From contig JAEYZM010000005.1 in NCBI GenBank assembly GCA_023427985.1, forward strand, positions 62,001 to 126,000: 64,000 bases of DNA, in the 5' to 3' direction. The notes under the pieces are model-generated. The model had not been told where the DNA came from and ran no database searches. It worked only from the letters and a program-made list of their open reading frames with translations. Origin of the DNA: Bacteroidota bacterium. GTDB lineage: Bacteria; Bacteroidota; Bacteroidia; Sphingobacteriales; Sphingobacteriaceae. How positions within the stretch are numbered: position 1 is the first letter of the stretch; every line of letters begins with the position of its first letter. The translations under genes and the position numbers were made by a program. Shown here in pieces: positions 42,210-50,565 of the stretch.

Positions 42210-42839
42210 ATGGAATTGAAGGTATTAAACATTGAAGGAAAAGAGACTGGTAACAAGGTTACCCTTTCCGACGCCATTTTCGGTATAGAGCCTAATGATC
42301 ACGCAATTTACTTAGACGTTAAGCAGTATTTAGCGCACCAACGTCAAGGTACACATAAATCAAAACAAAGAAACGAAGTAGCTGGATCTACACGTAAGCT
42401 TCACAAACAAAAAGGTACTGGTGGTTCTCGTAAGGGAAGTATCAAGTCGCCAGTGTTCAGAGGCGGAGGTCGTATTTTTGGTCCGCAACCACGTGACTAT
42501 AGCTTCAAATTGAACAAAAAATTAAAGCAATTAGCACGTATGTCGGCTTTAACTTATAAAGCTAAAAATAACGACATCGTAGTATTGGAAGATTTCCAAT
42601 TCTCGACTCCTAAGACTAAAAACTTTGTATCGTTGATGAGCAATTTGAAAATGGATGGCAGCAAGTCATTAGTAGTTATCTCGAATTTAGATAATAACAT
42701 TTTCTTATCGAGCCGCAACTTGCAAAAGTCTAAGGTGGTTACAGCTTCAGACATCAATACGTATGATTTATTAAATGCTGATAAATTAGTATTGACAGCG
42801 AGTTCAGTTAAAACAATTGAAGAATCATTAAGCAAGTAA
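42210..42839 (+). CDS. rplD: 50S ribosomal protein uL4
   Basis: The 209-residue protein lines the exit tunnel. The tunnel loop RKLHKQKGTGGSRKGSIKSP is complete, followed by VFRGGGRIFGPQPRDYSFKL. In E. coli it represses its own operon, but no leader similar to that is visible here. Confidence 0.96.
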   Translation: MELKVLNIEGKETGNKVTLSDAIFGIEPNDHAIYLDVKQYLAHQRQGTHKSKQRNEVAGSTRKLHKQKGTGGSRKGSIKSPVFRGGGRIFGPQPRDYSFKLNKKLKQLARMSALTYKAKNNDIVVLEDFQFSTPKTKNFVSLMSNLKMDGSKSLVVISNLDNNIFLSSRNLQKSKVVTASDINTYDLLNADKLVLTASSVKTIEESLSK

Positions 42840-42847
42840 GTAGAGAT

Positions 42848-43138
42848 ATGGAAATTTTAAAGAAACCAATACTTACGGAGAAAGTTGCAGCGATGGGCGA
42901 GAAGTTCAATCGATATGCATTCGTAGTAGATAAAAAAGCTAACAAAATACAGATTAAAAATGCTGTTGAGGCAATGTTCAATGTATCTGTAGTATCAGTT
43001 AACACCATGATTGCACCGGGTAAATCAAAAACTCGTGGTACTAAAAATGGATTTGTTTCTGGTTCAACAGGTAAAGTGAAAAAAGCGATCGTATCGTTGG
43101 CAGAAGGTAACACAATTGACTTTTATAATAACATCTAA
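42848..43138 (+). CDS. rplW: 50S ribosomal protein uL23
   Basis: The 96-residue exit-site protein, docking point of trigger factor and SRP. It begins MEILKKPILTEKVAAMGEKF; KIQIKNAVEAMFNV is conserved. It lies 8 bases after rplD. Confidence 0.96.
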   Translation: MEILKKPILTEKVAAMGEKFNRYAFVVDKKANKIQIKNAVEAMFNVSVVSVNTMIAPGKSKTRGTKNGFVSGSTGKVKKAIVSLAEGNTIDFYNNI

Positions 43139-43145
43139 ATAGGTT

Positions 43146-43970
43146 ATGGCAGTTAAAAGATATAAACCGGTAACGCCAGGTACACGATTCAGAATTGGGG
43201 CTGATAATTCAGACATCACCACCAATGTTCCTGAAAAATCGCTGGTAGTTAAACATAAAAAATCGGGTGGTCGTAACAATACAGGTAAGATGACAATGCG
43301 CTACATTGGTGGTGGTCATAAGAAATCATACCGTATTATCGACTTCAAAAGAGATAAAAACAATATACCTGCAACGGTAGCAACAATAGAGTACGATCCA
43401 AACCGTACGTCGCGTATTGCATTATTGCATTATGCCGATGGTGAGAAGAGATACATTATTGCGCCAGAAGGTTTGAAAGTTGGAATGAATATTTCAAGTG
43501 GCGAAGGTGTGGCACCAGAAGTGGGTAACGCAATGCCTTTGAAAAACATTCCATTGGGTACATTAATTCACAACATCGAGTTAAATCCTGGTCAAGGTGG
43601 TAAAATTGCTAGAGGTGCTGGTTCATATGCACAATTAGCAGCACGTGATGGTAAATACGCGATTTTGAAGATGCCTTCGGGAGAAACGAGAATGATATTA
43701 GCAACATGTATCGCAACAGTTGGTACGGTTTCTAATTCGGATCACCAAATCGAAAGATTAGGTAAGGCAGGTAGAAAACGTTGGTTAGGTCGCAGACCGA
43801 GAACACGTCCAGTAGCGATGAACCCAGTAGACCATCCAATGGGTGGTGGTGAAGGTAGAGCATCTGGAGGTCACCCACGTTCGAGAACGGGAGTATTAGC
43901 GAAAGGCTACAAAACTCGTTACAAAAAGAAATCGTCAAATCGTTACATCATTGAAAGAAGGAAGAAATAA
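43146..43970 (+). CDS. rplB: 50S ribosomal protein uL2
   Basis: The 274-residue protein supports subunit joining and the peptidyl-transferase centre. It has MAVKRYKPVTPGTRFR, then the C-terminal NPVDHPMGGGEGRASGGHPR with the conserved His. Its stop overlaps the rpsS start by one base (TAATG). Confidence 0.97.
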   Translation: MAVKRYKPVTPGTRFRIGADNSDITTNVPEKSLVVKHKKSGGRNNTGKMTMRYIGGGHKKSYRIIDFKRDKNNIPATVATIEYDPNRTSRIALLHYADGEKRYIIAPEGLKVGMNISSGEGVAPEVGNAMPLKNIPLGTLIHNIELNPGQGGKIARGAGSYAQLAARDGKYAILKMPSGETRMILATCIATVGTVSNSDHQIERLGKAGRKRWLGRRPRTRPVAMNPVDHPMGGGEGRASGGHPRSRTGVLAKGYKTRYKKKSSNRYIIERRKK

Positions 43971-44239
43971 TGGCTCGTTCAATTAAAAAAGGACCTTACA
44001 TCGATCAGAATCTCGATAAAAAGGTCAACGTTATGAATGATTCAGGAAAAAGAACTGTTATCAAAACATGGTCTAGAAGATCTATGATCTCTCCTGATTT
44101 CGTTGGACATACGTTTGCAGTACATAATGGTAATAAATTTATCCCTGTATATGTTACAGAGAACATGGTAGGTCACAAATTAGGTGAATTTGCCCCAACT
44201 CGTACATTCAGAGGTCACGGTAGTGATAAAAAGAAATAA
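43970..44239 (+). CDS. rpsS: 30S ribosomal protein uS19
   Basis: The 89-residue head protein begins MARSIKKGPYIDQNLDKKV. The SRRSMISPDFVGHTFAVHNG and HKLGEFAPTRTFRGH motifs are present. Its start overlaps the rplB stop. Confidence 0.97.
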   Translation: MARSIKKGPYIDQNLDKKVNVMNDSGKRTVIKTWSRRSMISPDFVGHTFAVHNGNKFIPVYVTENMVGHKLGEFAPTRTFRGHGSDKKK

Positions 44240-44248
44240 CAAAGAAAG

Positions 44249-44608
44249 ATGGAAGCTATAGCAAAATTAAATGATTGTCCAACGTCTCCACGTAAGATGC
44301 GTTTAGTGATCGATTTGATCCGCGGACAAAAAGTAGAACATGCTTTACATATTCTGAAGTTTAACCCTAAAGAAGCATCTAAAAGGGTAGAAAAACTTCT
44401 TCTATCGGCAATTGCTAATTGGCAAGCGAAGAACGAAGGTGTTCGTATGGAAGACAGTGAATTATATGTAAAAACGGTATTTGTTGATGGTGGTCGTCAG
44501 TTAAAGCGTTTACGTACTGCACCTCAAGGAAGAGGATACAGAATTCGCAAGCGTTCTAACCACGTAACCATGGTTGTTGACAGTAAATTATCAGTAAATA
44601 ATAACTAA
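44249..44608 (+). CDS. rplV: 50S ribosomal protein uL22
   Basis: The 119-residue protein has the tunnel loop near its C-terminus (KRLRTAPQGRGYRIRKRSNH). The start MEAIAKLNDCPTSPRKMRLV is family-like. In the tight S10 operon between rpsS and rpsC. Confidence 0.96.
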   Translation: MEAIAKLNDCPTSPRKMRLVIDLIRGQKVEHALHILKFNPKEASKRVEKLLLSAIANWQAKNEGVRMEDSELYVKTVFVDGGRQLKRLRTAPQGRGYRIRKRSNHVTMVVDSKLSVNNN

Positions 44609-44614
44609 TTAGAA

Positions 44615-45379
44615 ATGGGACAAAAAGCACATCCGATAGGACAAAGATTAGGAATCATCAAAGGTTGGGATTCTAATTGGTTTGGAGGTAACAACTACGC
44701 TGATAAATTAGTTGAAGACGAGAAAATCCGTAAATATATTCAAGCTCGTATCGCAAAAGGCGGTATTTCAAAAATCGTTATCGAGCGTACATTGAAGCGC
44801 ATTACGATTACAATTCATACGGCACGTCCGGGAATCGTGATTGGTAAAGGCGGTCAAGAGGTTGATAAGATCAAAGAAGAGTTAAAGAAAATCACAAAGA
44901 AAGATGTACAAATCAACATCTTTGAGATTAAGCGTCCAGAATTAGATGCTCAATTGGTAGCAGACGGTGTTGCTAAACAATTAGAGGCTAGAATTTCATT
45001 CCGTAGAGCGATGAAAACATCGATCGCATCTACTATGAGAATGGGAGCTGAAGGTATCAAAGTGATGTGTGCAGGTCGATTAGGTGGTGCTGAGATGGCT
45101 AGAACAGAGCAGTACAAAGAAGGACGTGTTCCGTTACACACGTTACGTGCCGATATTGATTATGCATTAGCAGAAGCACACACTACGTATGGTAAAATTG
45201 GTGTGAAAGTGTGGATTTGCAAAGGCGAAGTTTATGGTAAGCGTGACTTATCACCAAACATCGGCGCAGCTGCAAACACTAAAGGCAGACCAGAAGGTGG
45301 TAATGAGAGAAACAACGGTGGAAATAGAGGCGATAAGAGAGGTGGAGGCCGTGGTAATCAAAGAAAATCTTCAAAATAA
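44615..45379 (+). CDS. rpsC: 30S ribosomal protein uS3
   Basis: The 254-residue protein has a KH domain (ARPGIVIGKGGQEVDKIKEE) and the S3 C-domain (TLRADIDYALAEAHTTYGKI). The C-terminal tail of about 35 residues is Gly/Asn/Arg-rich (RPEGGNERNNGGNRG), a common Bacteroidota extension. It forms the mRNA entry channel. Confidence 0.97.
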   Translation: MGQKAHPIGQRLGIIKGWDSNWFGGNNYADKLVEDEKIRKYIQARIAKGGISKIVIERTLKRITITIHTARPGIVIGKGGQEVDKIKEELKKITKKDVQINIFEIKRPELDAQLVADGVAKQLEARISFRRAMKTSIASTMRMGAEGIKVMCAGRLGGAEMARTEQYKEGRVPLHTLRADIDYALAEAHTTYGKIGVKVWICKGEVYGKRDLSPNIGAAANTKGRPEGGNERNNGGNRGDKRGGGRGNQRKSSK

Positions 45380-45416
45380 TTTAAAGGATTGTTAACCTGA
45401 AATAATAGGTAAAGTT

Positions 45417-45839
45417 ATGTTACAACCAAAAAGAACGAAATTCAGAAAAATGCAGAAAGGCAGAATGAAAGGTAACGCGAAACGCGGAACTACCTTAGCA
45501 TTCGGTTCGTTCGGTATTAAATCGTTAGAAGAGTGCTGGATTACCAGCCGCCAAATTGAAGCTGCTCGTATTGCAGTAACACGTTTTATGAAACGTGAAG
45601 GTCAAGTTTGGATACGTATCTTCCCTGATAAGCCTATCACTAAGAAACCTGCAGAGGTTCGTATGGGTAAGGGTAAAGGTGCTCCAGAATACTGGGTAGC
45701 TCCTGTGAAACCAGGACGTATGTTATTCGAAGCAGAAGGTGTTTCATTAGAGACAGCAAAAGAAGCTTTACGTTTAGCAGCGCAAAAATTACCAGTTGCA
45801 ACCAAATTTGTAGTACGTAGAGATTACGAAGAGGCATAA
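45417..45839 (+). CDS. rplP: 50S ribosomal protein uL16
   Basis: The 140-residue protein sits near the A-site tRNA. It begins MLQPKRTKFRKMQKGRMKGN, and KGKGAPEYWVAPVKPGRMLF is the conserved loop. A 60-base gap with an imperfect hairpin separates it from rpmC. Confidence 0.97.
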   Translation: MLQPKRTKFRKMQKGRMKGNAKRGTTLAFGSFGIKSLEECWITSRQIEAARIAVTRFMKREGQVWIRIFPDKPITKKPAEVRMGKGKGAPEYWVAPVKPGRMLFEAEGVSLETAKEALRLAAQKLPVATKFVVRRDYEEA

Positions 45840-45899
45840 TAAAAATTCATGGTTGTCGACTGTATCAACGACATCCCTCTGATATAAAAAATTAAAGAG
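45840..45899 (+). promoter_or_regulatory. Structured gap before rpmC
   Basis: GGTTGTCGACTGTATCAACGACATCC holds an imperfect hairpin (GTTGTCG with CAACGAC-like pairs). This gap is unusually long for the S10 operon, so it may hold a processing or regulatory element. Confidence 0.35.
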
Positions 45900-46100
45900 A
45901 TGAAATACGCAGAAATTAAAGAACTCTCAATAGAAGAGATTAAAGAAAGGATCCAAGAGGAGCAGGCGAACTTAACCAAGTTAAAGTTCAACCATGCTGT
46001 ATCGGCAGTGGAGAATCCAATGCAAATCCGCACTTTAAGAAGAACAATCGCTAAGTTAAATACAGAGTTAAAAGCGCGTGAGTTACAAGCTAACGTATAA
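45900..46100 (+). CDS. rpmC: 50S ribosomal protein uL29
   Basis: The 66-residue two-helix protein at the tunnel exit. It begins MKYAEIKELSIEEIKERIQE, and NPMQIRTLRRTIAKLNTEL is the helix-2 signature. Lies between rplP and rpsQ, the standard order. Confidence 0.94.
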   Translation: MKYAEIKELSIEEIKERIQEEQANLTKLKFNHAVSAVENPMQIRTLRRTIAKLNTELKARELQANV

Positions 46101-46124
46101 CCTGTAGAAATTGATTCAGTTAAA

Positions 46125-46382
46125 ATGGAAACTAGAAATTTAAGAAAAACAAGAATCGGGAAAGTAGTGAGTAACAAGATGGAAAAATCAGTTACTGTAA
46201 CTATTGAGCGTAAAGTAAAGCACCCGATATATGGTAAGTTCGTTAAGACGACTACCAAATTTATGGCTCATGACGAGAAGAACGAATGCAACATTGGCGA
46301 CACTGTGAGCATTATGGAGATTCGTCCTCTGAGTAAAAACAAGCGTTGGAGAGTAGTAGAAATTTTAGAAAGGGCTAAATAA
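46125..46382 (+). CDS. rpsQ: 30S ribosomal protein uS17
   Basis: The 85-residue primary rRNA-binding protein. TRIGKVVSNKMEKSVTVTIE and HPIYGKFVKTTTKFMAHDE are conserved. The stop is 2 bases before rplN. Confidence 0.96.
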   Translation: METRNLRKTRIGKVVSNKMEKSVTVTIERKVKHPIYGKFVKTTTKFMAHDEKNECNIGDTVSIMEIRPLSKNKRWRVVEILERAK

Positions 46383-46384
46383 TC

Positions 46385-46753
46385 ATGATACAGCAAGAAT
46401 CAAGGCTTACAGTTGCAGATAACAGCGGAGCCAAAGAAGTATTATGTATCCGAGTGTTAGGCGGTACCGGTAAAAGATATGCCTCTGTAGGAGACAAAAT
46501 CGTAGTTACGGTAAAAAACGCTATACCTTCAGGAAACATCAAAAAAGGAACAGTTTCTAAAGCTGTTGTAGTACGTACAAAAAAAGAAGTACGTAGAAAA
46601 GATGGTTCATACATTCGTTTCGACGATAACGCAGCAGTGTTATTGAACGCGAACGATGAGCCAAGAGGCACTCGTATATTTGGACCTGTAGCAAGGGAAT
46701 TACGTGAAAAACAATTTATGAAAATTGTTTCATTAGCACCGGAGGTATTATAA
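46385..46753 (+). CDS. rplN: 50S ribosomal protein uL14
   Basis: The 122-residue protein begins MIQQESRLTVADNSGAKEVL. FDDNAAVLLNANDEPRGTRI and the GPVARELREKQFMKIVSLAP tail are conserved. First gene of the spc segment; no separate promoter is seen. Confidence 0.97.
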   Translation: MIQQESRLTVADNSGAKEVLCIRVLGGTGKRYASVGDKIVVTVKNAIPSGNIKKGTVSKAVVVRTKKEVRRKDGSYIRFDDNAAVLLNANDEPRGTRIFGPVARELREKQFMKIVSLAPEVL

Positions 46754-46755
46754 TC

Positions 46756-47094
46756 ATGGAAAGAAAAAATAACACTCAGCCTAAATTGAAAATTCGTAAA
46801 GGCGATACGGTGAAAGTAATTGCCGGCGATTCTAAAGGCCAACAAGGTAAAGTATTAAGCGTGAGCTTAGCGAAAAGCACAGTGATTGTTGAAGGTTTAA
46901 ATATGGTTTCAAAACATACAAAACCTAATGCTCAAAACACTGAAGGTGGTATCGTTAAGATGGAAGCGCCTATTCATATTTCAAATGTAATGTTAATCGA
47001 TCCTAAATCAGGAAAAGCATCTCGAGTTGGTAGAAAACTTGAAGCTGAAAAATTGGTTAGGTTCGCTAAAAAATCAGGGGAGGTGATCAAATAA
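46756..47094 (+). CDS. rplX: 50S ribosomal protein uL24
   Basis: The 112-residue assembly initiator has a KOW motif (RKGDTVKVIAGDSKGQQGKV). It starts 2 bases after rplN, and its stop overlaps the rplE start by one base. Confidence 0.96.
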   Translation: MERKNNTQPKLKIRKGDTVKVIAGDSKGQQGKVLSVSLAKSTVIVEGLNMVSKHTKPNAQNTEGGIVKMEAPIHISNVMLIDPKSGKASRVGRKLEAEKLVRFAKKSGEVIK

Positions 47095-47654
47095 TGTCTT
47101 ACGCACCTAGATTAAAATCGAAGTACAGAGAAGAAATAGTTTCTTCTTTACAGAACAAATTCAACTACAAAAGCACTATGCAAGTGCCTCGTTTGTTGAA
47201 AATTTGCATCAACCAAGGGGTAGGTGCTGCAGTATCTGACAAAAAGTTAATCGACAATGCAGTTGACGAGATGACTTTAATTACTGGTCAGAAAGCAGTT
47301 TCAGCGAAATCGAAAAAAGATATCTCAAACTTTAAATTACGTAAAAATGTACCAGTAGGTGTACGTGTTACTTTACGTGACAATAAGATGTATGAGTTCC
47401 TAGATCGTTTGATCGCGGTAGCATTACCACGTATTCGTGATTTCAAAGGAGTTAATGATAAAGGTTTCGACGGAAGAGGTAATTATACCTTAGGTGTAAC
47501 GGAGCAAATCATTTTCCCGGAGATCAACATCGACAAAATCAACAAAATTATGGGTATGGATATCACGTTCGTAACAACTGCGAATACTGATAAAGAAGCC
47601 TTAGAATTGTTGAAAGAATTCGGATTACCATTTAAAAACCAAAATAACAATTAA
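47094..47654 (+). CDS. rplE: 50S ribosomal protein uL5
   Basis: The 186-residue protein binds 5S rRNA. KICINQGVGAAVSDKKLIDN and GVRVTLRDNKMYEFLDRLIA are the family core; GRGNYTLGVTEQIIFPEINI follows. Confidence 0.97.
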   Translation: MSYAPRLKSKYREEIVSSLQNKFNYKSTMQVPRLLKICINQGVGAAVSDKKLIDNAVDEMTLITGQKAVSAKSKKDISNFKLRKNVPVGVRVTLRDNKMYEFLDRLIAVALPRIRDFKGVNDKGFDGRGNYTLGVTEQIIFPEINIDKINKIMGMDITFVTTANTDKEALELLKEFGLPFKNQNNN

Positions 47655-47659
47655 TTAAA

Positions 47660-47929
47660 ATGGCTAAAGAAGGTATTAAAGCTCGCGAAGTAAAACGTAA
47701 GAAACTCGTTGAGAAATATGCTCAAAAAAGAGCTGAATTAAAGGCAGCTGGCGATTACGCAGCATTGGATAAATTGCCAAAAAATTCATCACCAGTACGT
47801 TTACACAACAGATGTAAAATCACTGGCCGTCCACGCGGTTATATGCGTCAGTTCGGAATTTCAAGGGTACTTTTCAGAGAAATGGCTCTTGATGGCAAAA
47901 TCCCAGGCGTGAAAAAAGCGAGCTGGTAA
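47660..47929 (+). CDS. rpsN: 30S ribosomal protein uS14 (zinc-free type)
   Basis: The 89-residue form has no CxxC pair; it keeps RLHNRCKITGRPRGYMRQFG. This is the zinc-free paralogue common in Bacteroidota. A 103-base gap with its own promoter element follows before rpsH. Confidence 0.96.
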   Translation: MAKEGIKAREVKRKKLVEKYAQKRAELKAAGDYAALDKLPKNSSPVRLHNRCKITGRPRGYMRQFGISRVLFREMALDGKIPGVKKASW

Positions 47930-47952
47930 GCAAAAAATAAAGATTCAATAAA

Positions 47953-48004
47953 AATTTAGTGGAAGGTAAAAATAAATTCATATCTTTGCCCTCCGCTAAA
48001 TTTT
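47953..48004 (+). promoter_or_regulatory. Internal promoter inside an inverted repeat, before rpsH
   Basis: AAATTTAGTGGAAGG (47953-47967) is nearly inverse to CCCTCCGCTAAATTTT (about 47989-48005). In the loop lies TATCTTTG (47981-47988), a match to TAnnTTTG. It could be a second start for the distal spc genes, with the hairpin forming only in read-through mRNA. Confidence 0.5.
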
Positions 48005-48032
48005 AGTTTATTATAGTAATATTAGATAAAAG

Positions 48033-48431
48033 ATGACTACAGATCCAATAGCAGATTATCTTACAAGAGTAAGGAATGCCATTAAGGCCAACCATAGGGT
48101 TGTTGAAGTTCCTGCATCTAATGTCAAAAAAGAAATCACAAAAGTACTTTTTGACAAAGGATATATTGCGAATTACAAGTTTGAGGATTCTGGTGTTCAA
48201 GGTACCATTAAAATCGCTTTGAAATACCATCCGATCACAAAGACTTCGGCAATAAAGAAACTTCAAAGAATCAGTAAACCTGGTCTTAGAAAGTATGCTC
48301 ACATGAGCAACATGCCAAGAGTTTTGAACGGATTGGGAATTGCGATCCTTTCTACTTCTAAAGGTGTAATGACAGATAAAGAAGCTCGCGTAAACAACGT
48401 GGGTGGTGAAGTATTATGTTACGTATATTAA
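48033..48431 (+). CDS. rpsH: 30S ribosomal protein uS8
   Basis: The 132-residue protein begins MTTDPIADYLTRVRNAIKAN. RISKPGLRKYAHMSNMPRVL and STSKGVMTDKEARVNNVGGE are conserved. In E. coli uS8 represses the spc operon; the inverted repeat and promoter upstream suggest that control here also focuses on this gene. Confidence 0.97.
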   Translation: MTTDPIADYLTRVRNAIKANHRVVEVPASNVKKEITKVLFDKGYIANYKFEDSGVQGTIKIALKYHPITKTSAIKKLQRISKPGLRKYAHMSNMPRVLNGLGIAILSTSKGVMTDKEARVNNVGGEVLCYVY

Positions 48432-48447
48432 TAGGAGGAAAAGGGAA

Positions 48448-49005
48448 ATGTCACGTATAGGAAAATTACCAATCGCTTTACCTCAAGGAGTAGAAGTGAA
48501 AGTATCTGCCGACAACGTTGTTACAGTTAAGGGTCCAAAAGGCGAATTAACACAAGCAGTTGATCCAGATATGATTATTAAAGTAGAAGGCTCAGAACTT
48601 TTAGTTCAACGTCCTACTGATCAAAAGAGACACAAGGCATTGCACGGTTTATACCGCGCATTAATCAATAATATGGTTGTAGGTGTTACGCAAGGTTACA
48701 AAATCACTCAAGAATTAGTGGGTGTGGGTTACAGAGCGACCAACAACGGAAATATTCTTGACTTGGTGTTAGGATATTCTCACCATTTCATTTTTGAATT
48801 ACCTAAAGAAATTAAGGTAAGTACAACTGCTGAAAAAGGTCAGAATCCTACGATCATTTTAGAGAGTATTGATAAACAATTAATAGGTCAGGTTGCTGCG
48901 AAGATTCGTTCGTTACGTAAGCCTGAACCATACAAAGGTAAGGGTATTAAGTTTGCTGGTGAGGTATTGAGAAGAAAAGCAGGTAAATCAGCAGCTAAAA
49001 AATAA
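48448..49005 (+). CDS. rplF: 50S ribosomal protein uL6
   Basis: The 185-residue protein begins MSRIGKLPIALPQGVEVKVS. The C-terminal motif RKPEPYKGKGIKFAGEVLRR is present. I chose the ATG at 48448, preceded by AATAGGAGGAAAAGGG, an exceptionally clear Shine-Dalgarno for this phylum. Confidence 0.97.
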   Translation: MSRIGKLPIALPQGVEVKVSADNVVTVKGPKGELTQAVDPDMIIKVEGSELLVQRPTDQKRHKALHGLYRALINNMVVGVTQGYKITQELVGVGYRATNNGNILDLVLGYSHHFIFELPKEIKVSTTAEKGQNPTIILESIDKQLIGQVAAKIRSLRKPEPYKGKGIKFAGEVLRRKAGKSAAKK

Positions 49006-49013
49006 TTATAGTC

Positions 49014-49367
49014 ATGGCAAATATTAAATCTTCAAGAAGATTAAAAATTAAAAAAGGTATCCGTTTAAGATTAGCAGGTACCCCAGAGCGCCCAAGACTT
49101 TCTGTGTACAGAAGTAATAAAGCGATCTATGCACAGATCATTGACGATGTGAATGGCAAAACATTAGTGGCAGCTTCAAGCATGAAAGGTGCAGTTGATG
49201 AAAAGGCAAACAAAGTTGATCAATCGAAAGCGGTTGGAAAACTTATTGCTGAAAAAGCTATCGCAGCAGGAATCAATCAAGTGGTGTTCGACCGTAACGG
49301 TTATTTATACCATGGTAGAATTAAATCTTTAGCAGAAGGTGCTAGAGAAGGTGGTTTACAATTCTAA
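49014..49367 (+). CDS. rplR: 50S ribosomal protein uL18
   Basis: The 117-residue 5S rRNA-binding protein. RLAGTPERPRLSVYRSNKAI and VVFDRNGYLYHGRIKSLAEG are conserved. Lies 8 bases after rplF. Confidence 0.97.
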   Translation: MANIKSSRRLKIKKGIRLRLAGTPERPRLSVYRSNKAIYAQIIDDVNGKTLVAASSMKGAVDEKANKVDQSKAVGKLIAEKAIAAGINQVVFDRNGYLYHGRIKSLAEGAREGGLQF

Positions 49368-49377
49368 TCCAAAGAAC

Positions 49378-49896
49378 ATGTCTACAGCAAATATTAAAAG
49401 AGTAAAAACGACAGATATCGAATTAAAAGACCGCTTAGTAAGCATCCAACGTGTTGCTAAAGTTACTAAGGGTGGTCGTACTTTCAGCTTCTCTGCTATC
49501 GTAGTAGTAGGTGATGAAAACGGTGTAGTTGGTTACGGTTTAGGTAAAGCAAAAGAAGTAACTGAAGCGATCACTAAAGGTATCGATGATGCAAAAAAGA
49601 ACTTAATCAAAGTTCCTATTTATAAAGGTACTGTACCTCACGAGCAATATGGTAAATATTCTGGTGGATACGTATTCTTAAAGCCAGCATCACATGGTAC
49701 AGGTGTAATTGCAGGTGGTGCAATGCGTGCAGTATTGGAGAGTGCAGGTGTTACAGACGTATTAGCTAAATCTAAAGGTTCATCGAACCCACATAACGTG
49801 GTGAAAGCTACAGTAACAGCTTTAGCTGAAATGCGTGACGCAATTACTGTTGCTCAACACAGAGGAGTTTCATTAAGTAAAGTATTTAACGGTTAA
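49378..49896 (+). CDS. rpsE: 30S ribosomal protein uS5
   Basis: The 172-residue protein has the double-stranded RNA-binding fold (RLVSIQRVAKVTKGGRTFSF) and the conserved KPASHGTGVIAGGAMRAVLE. The ATG at 49378 gives the family start; an upstream in-frame ATG lies in rplR. Confidence 0.97.
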   Translation: MSTANIKRVKTTDIELKDRLVSIQRVAKVTKGGRTFSFSAIVVVGDENGVVGYGLGKAKEVTEAITKGIDDAKKNLIKVPIYKGTVPHEQYGKYSGGYVFLKPASHGTGVIAGGAMRAVLESAGVTDVLAKSKGSSNPHNVVKATVTALAEMRDAITVAQHRGVSLSKVFNG

Positions 49897-49900
49897 GGTT

Positions 49901-50080
49901 ATGTCAAAGATTAAAATTACACAAGTTAAGAGTGTGATCGATCGCAACATTCGTCAAAAAAGAACAATGATTGCTTTAGGTCTAAAGAAAGTTAATCAGA
50001 CTGTTGAAGTGGAAGCTACTCCTCAAATTTTAGGAATGGTAGCTAAAGTGAATCATCTGATCAAAGTAGAAAATATTTAA
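49901..50080 (+). CDS. rpmD: 50S ribosomal protein uL30
   Basis: The short protein (59 residues) lies between rpsE and rplO, the standard place. It begins MSKIKITQVKSVIDRNIRQK and ends with VNHLIKVENI, the family signature. The gap to rpsE is 4 bases. Confidence 0.94.
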   Translation: MSKIKITQVKSVIDRNIRQKRTMIALGLKKVNQTVEVEATPQILGMVAKVNHLIKVENI

Positions 50081-50115
50081 TTGTTTATACCCATAAGGGA
50101 ATTAATTGAACAAAG

Positions 50116-50562
50116 ATGAAATTATCGAATTTAAAACCAGCTGAAGGATCAACAAAAACACGTAAAAGAGTAGGTAGAGGTACCGGTTCTGGTAGAGGTG
50201 GAACGTCTACACGTGGACACAAAGGTGCAGGATCTCGTTCAGGAACATCTACTAAAGTAGGTTTCGAAGGTGGACAAATGCCTTTACAAAGAAGAATCCC
50301 TAAGTTTGGATTTAAGAATATTAACAGAGTGGAGTACGTAGGTGTAAACTTAGACGTATTACAATCGTTAGCTGAAAAGTTCTCTCTTACTAGCATCGAT
50401 TTAGATGCTTTGAGAAGCCATGGTTTGATTTCAAAATCTGATAGAGTGAAGGTATTGGGTCGTGGTGAATTGAAATCGAAATTAGAAGTGAAAGCTCACG
50501 CTTTCTCAGCAACTGCGAAAGCAGCAATCGAAGCTCAAGGTGGAACGACAGTTACTTTGTAA
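50116..50562 (+). CDS. rplO: 50S ribosomal protein uL15
   Basis: The 148-residue protein has the long basic N-terminal extension (KRVGRGTGSGRGGTSTRGHK) and the core GGQMPLQRRIPKFGFKNINR. Lies 3 bases before secY. Confidence 0.97.
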   Translation: MKLSNLKPAEGSTKTRKRVGRGTGSGRGGTSTRGHKGAGSRSGTSTKVGFEGGQMPLQRRIPKFGFKNINRVEYVGVNLDVLQSLAEKFSLTSIDLDALRSHGLISKSDRVKVLGRGELKSKLEVKAHAFSATAKAAIEAQGGTTVTL

Positions 50563-50565
50563 TCA

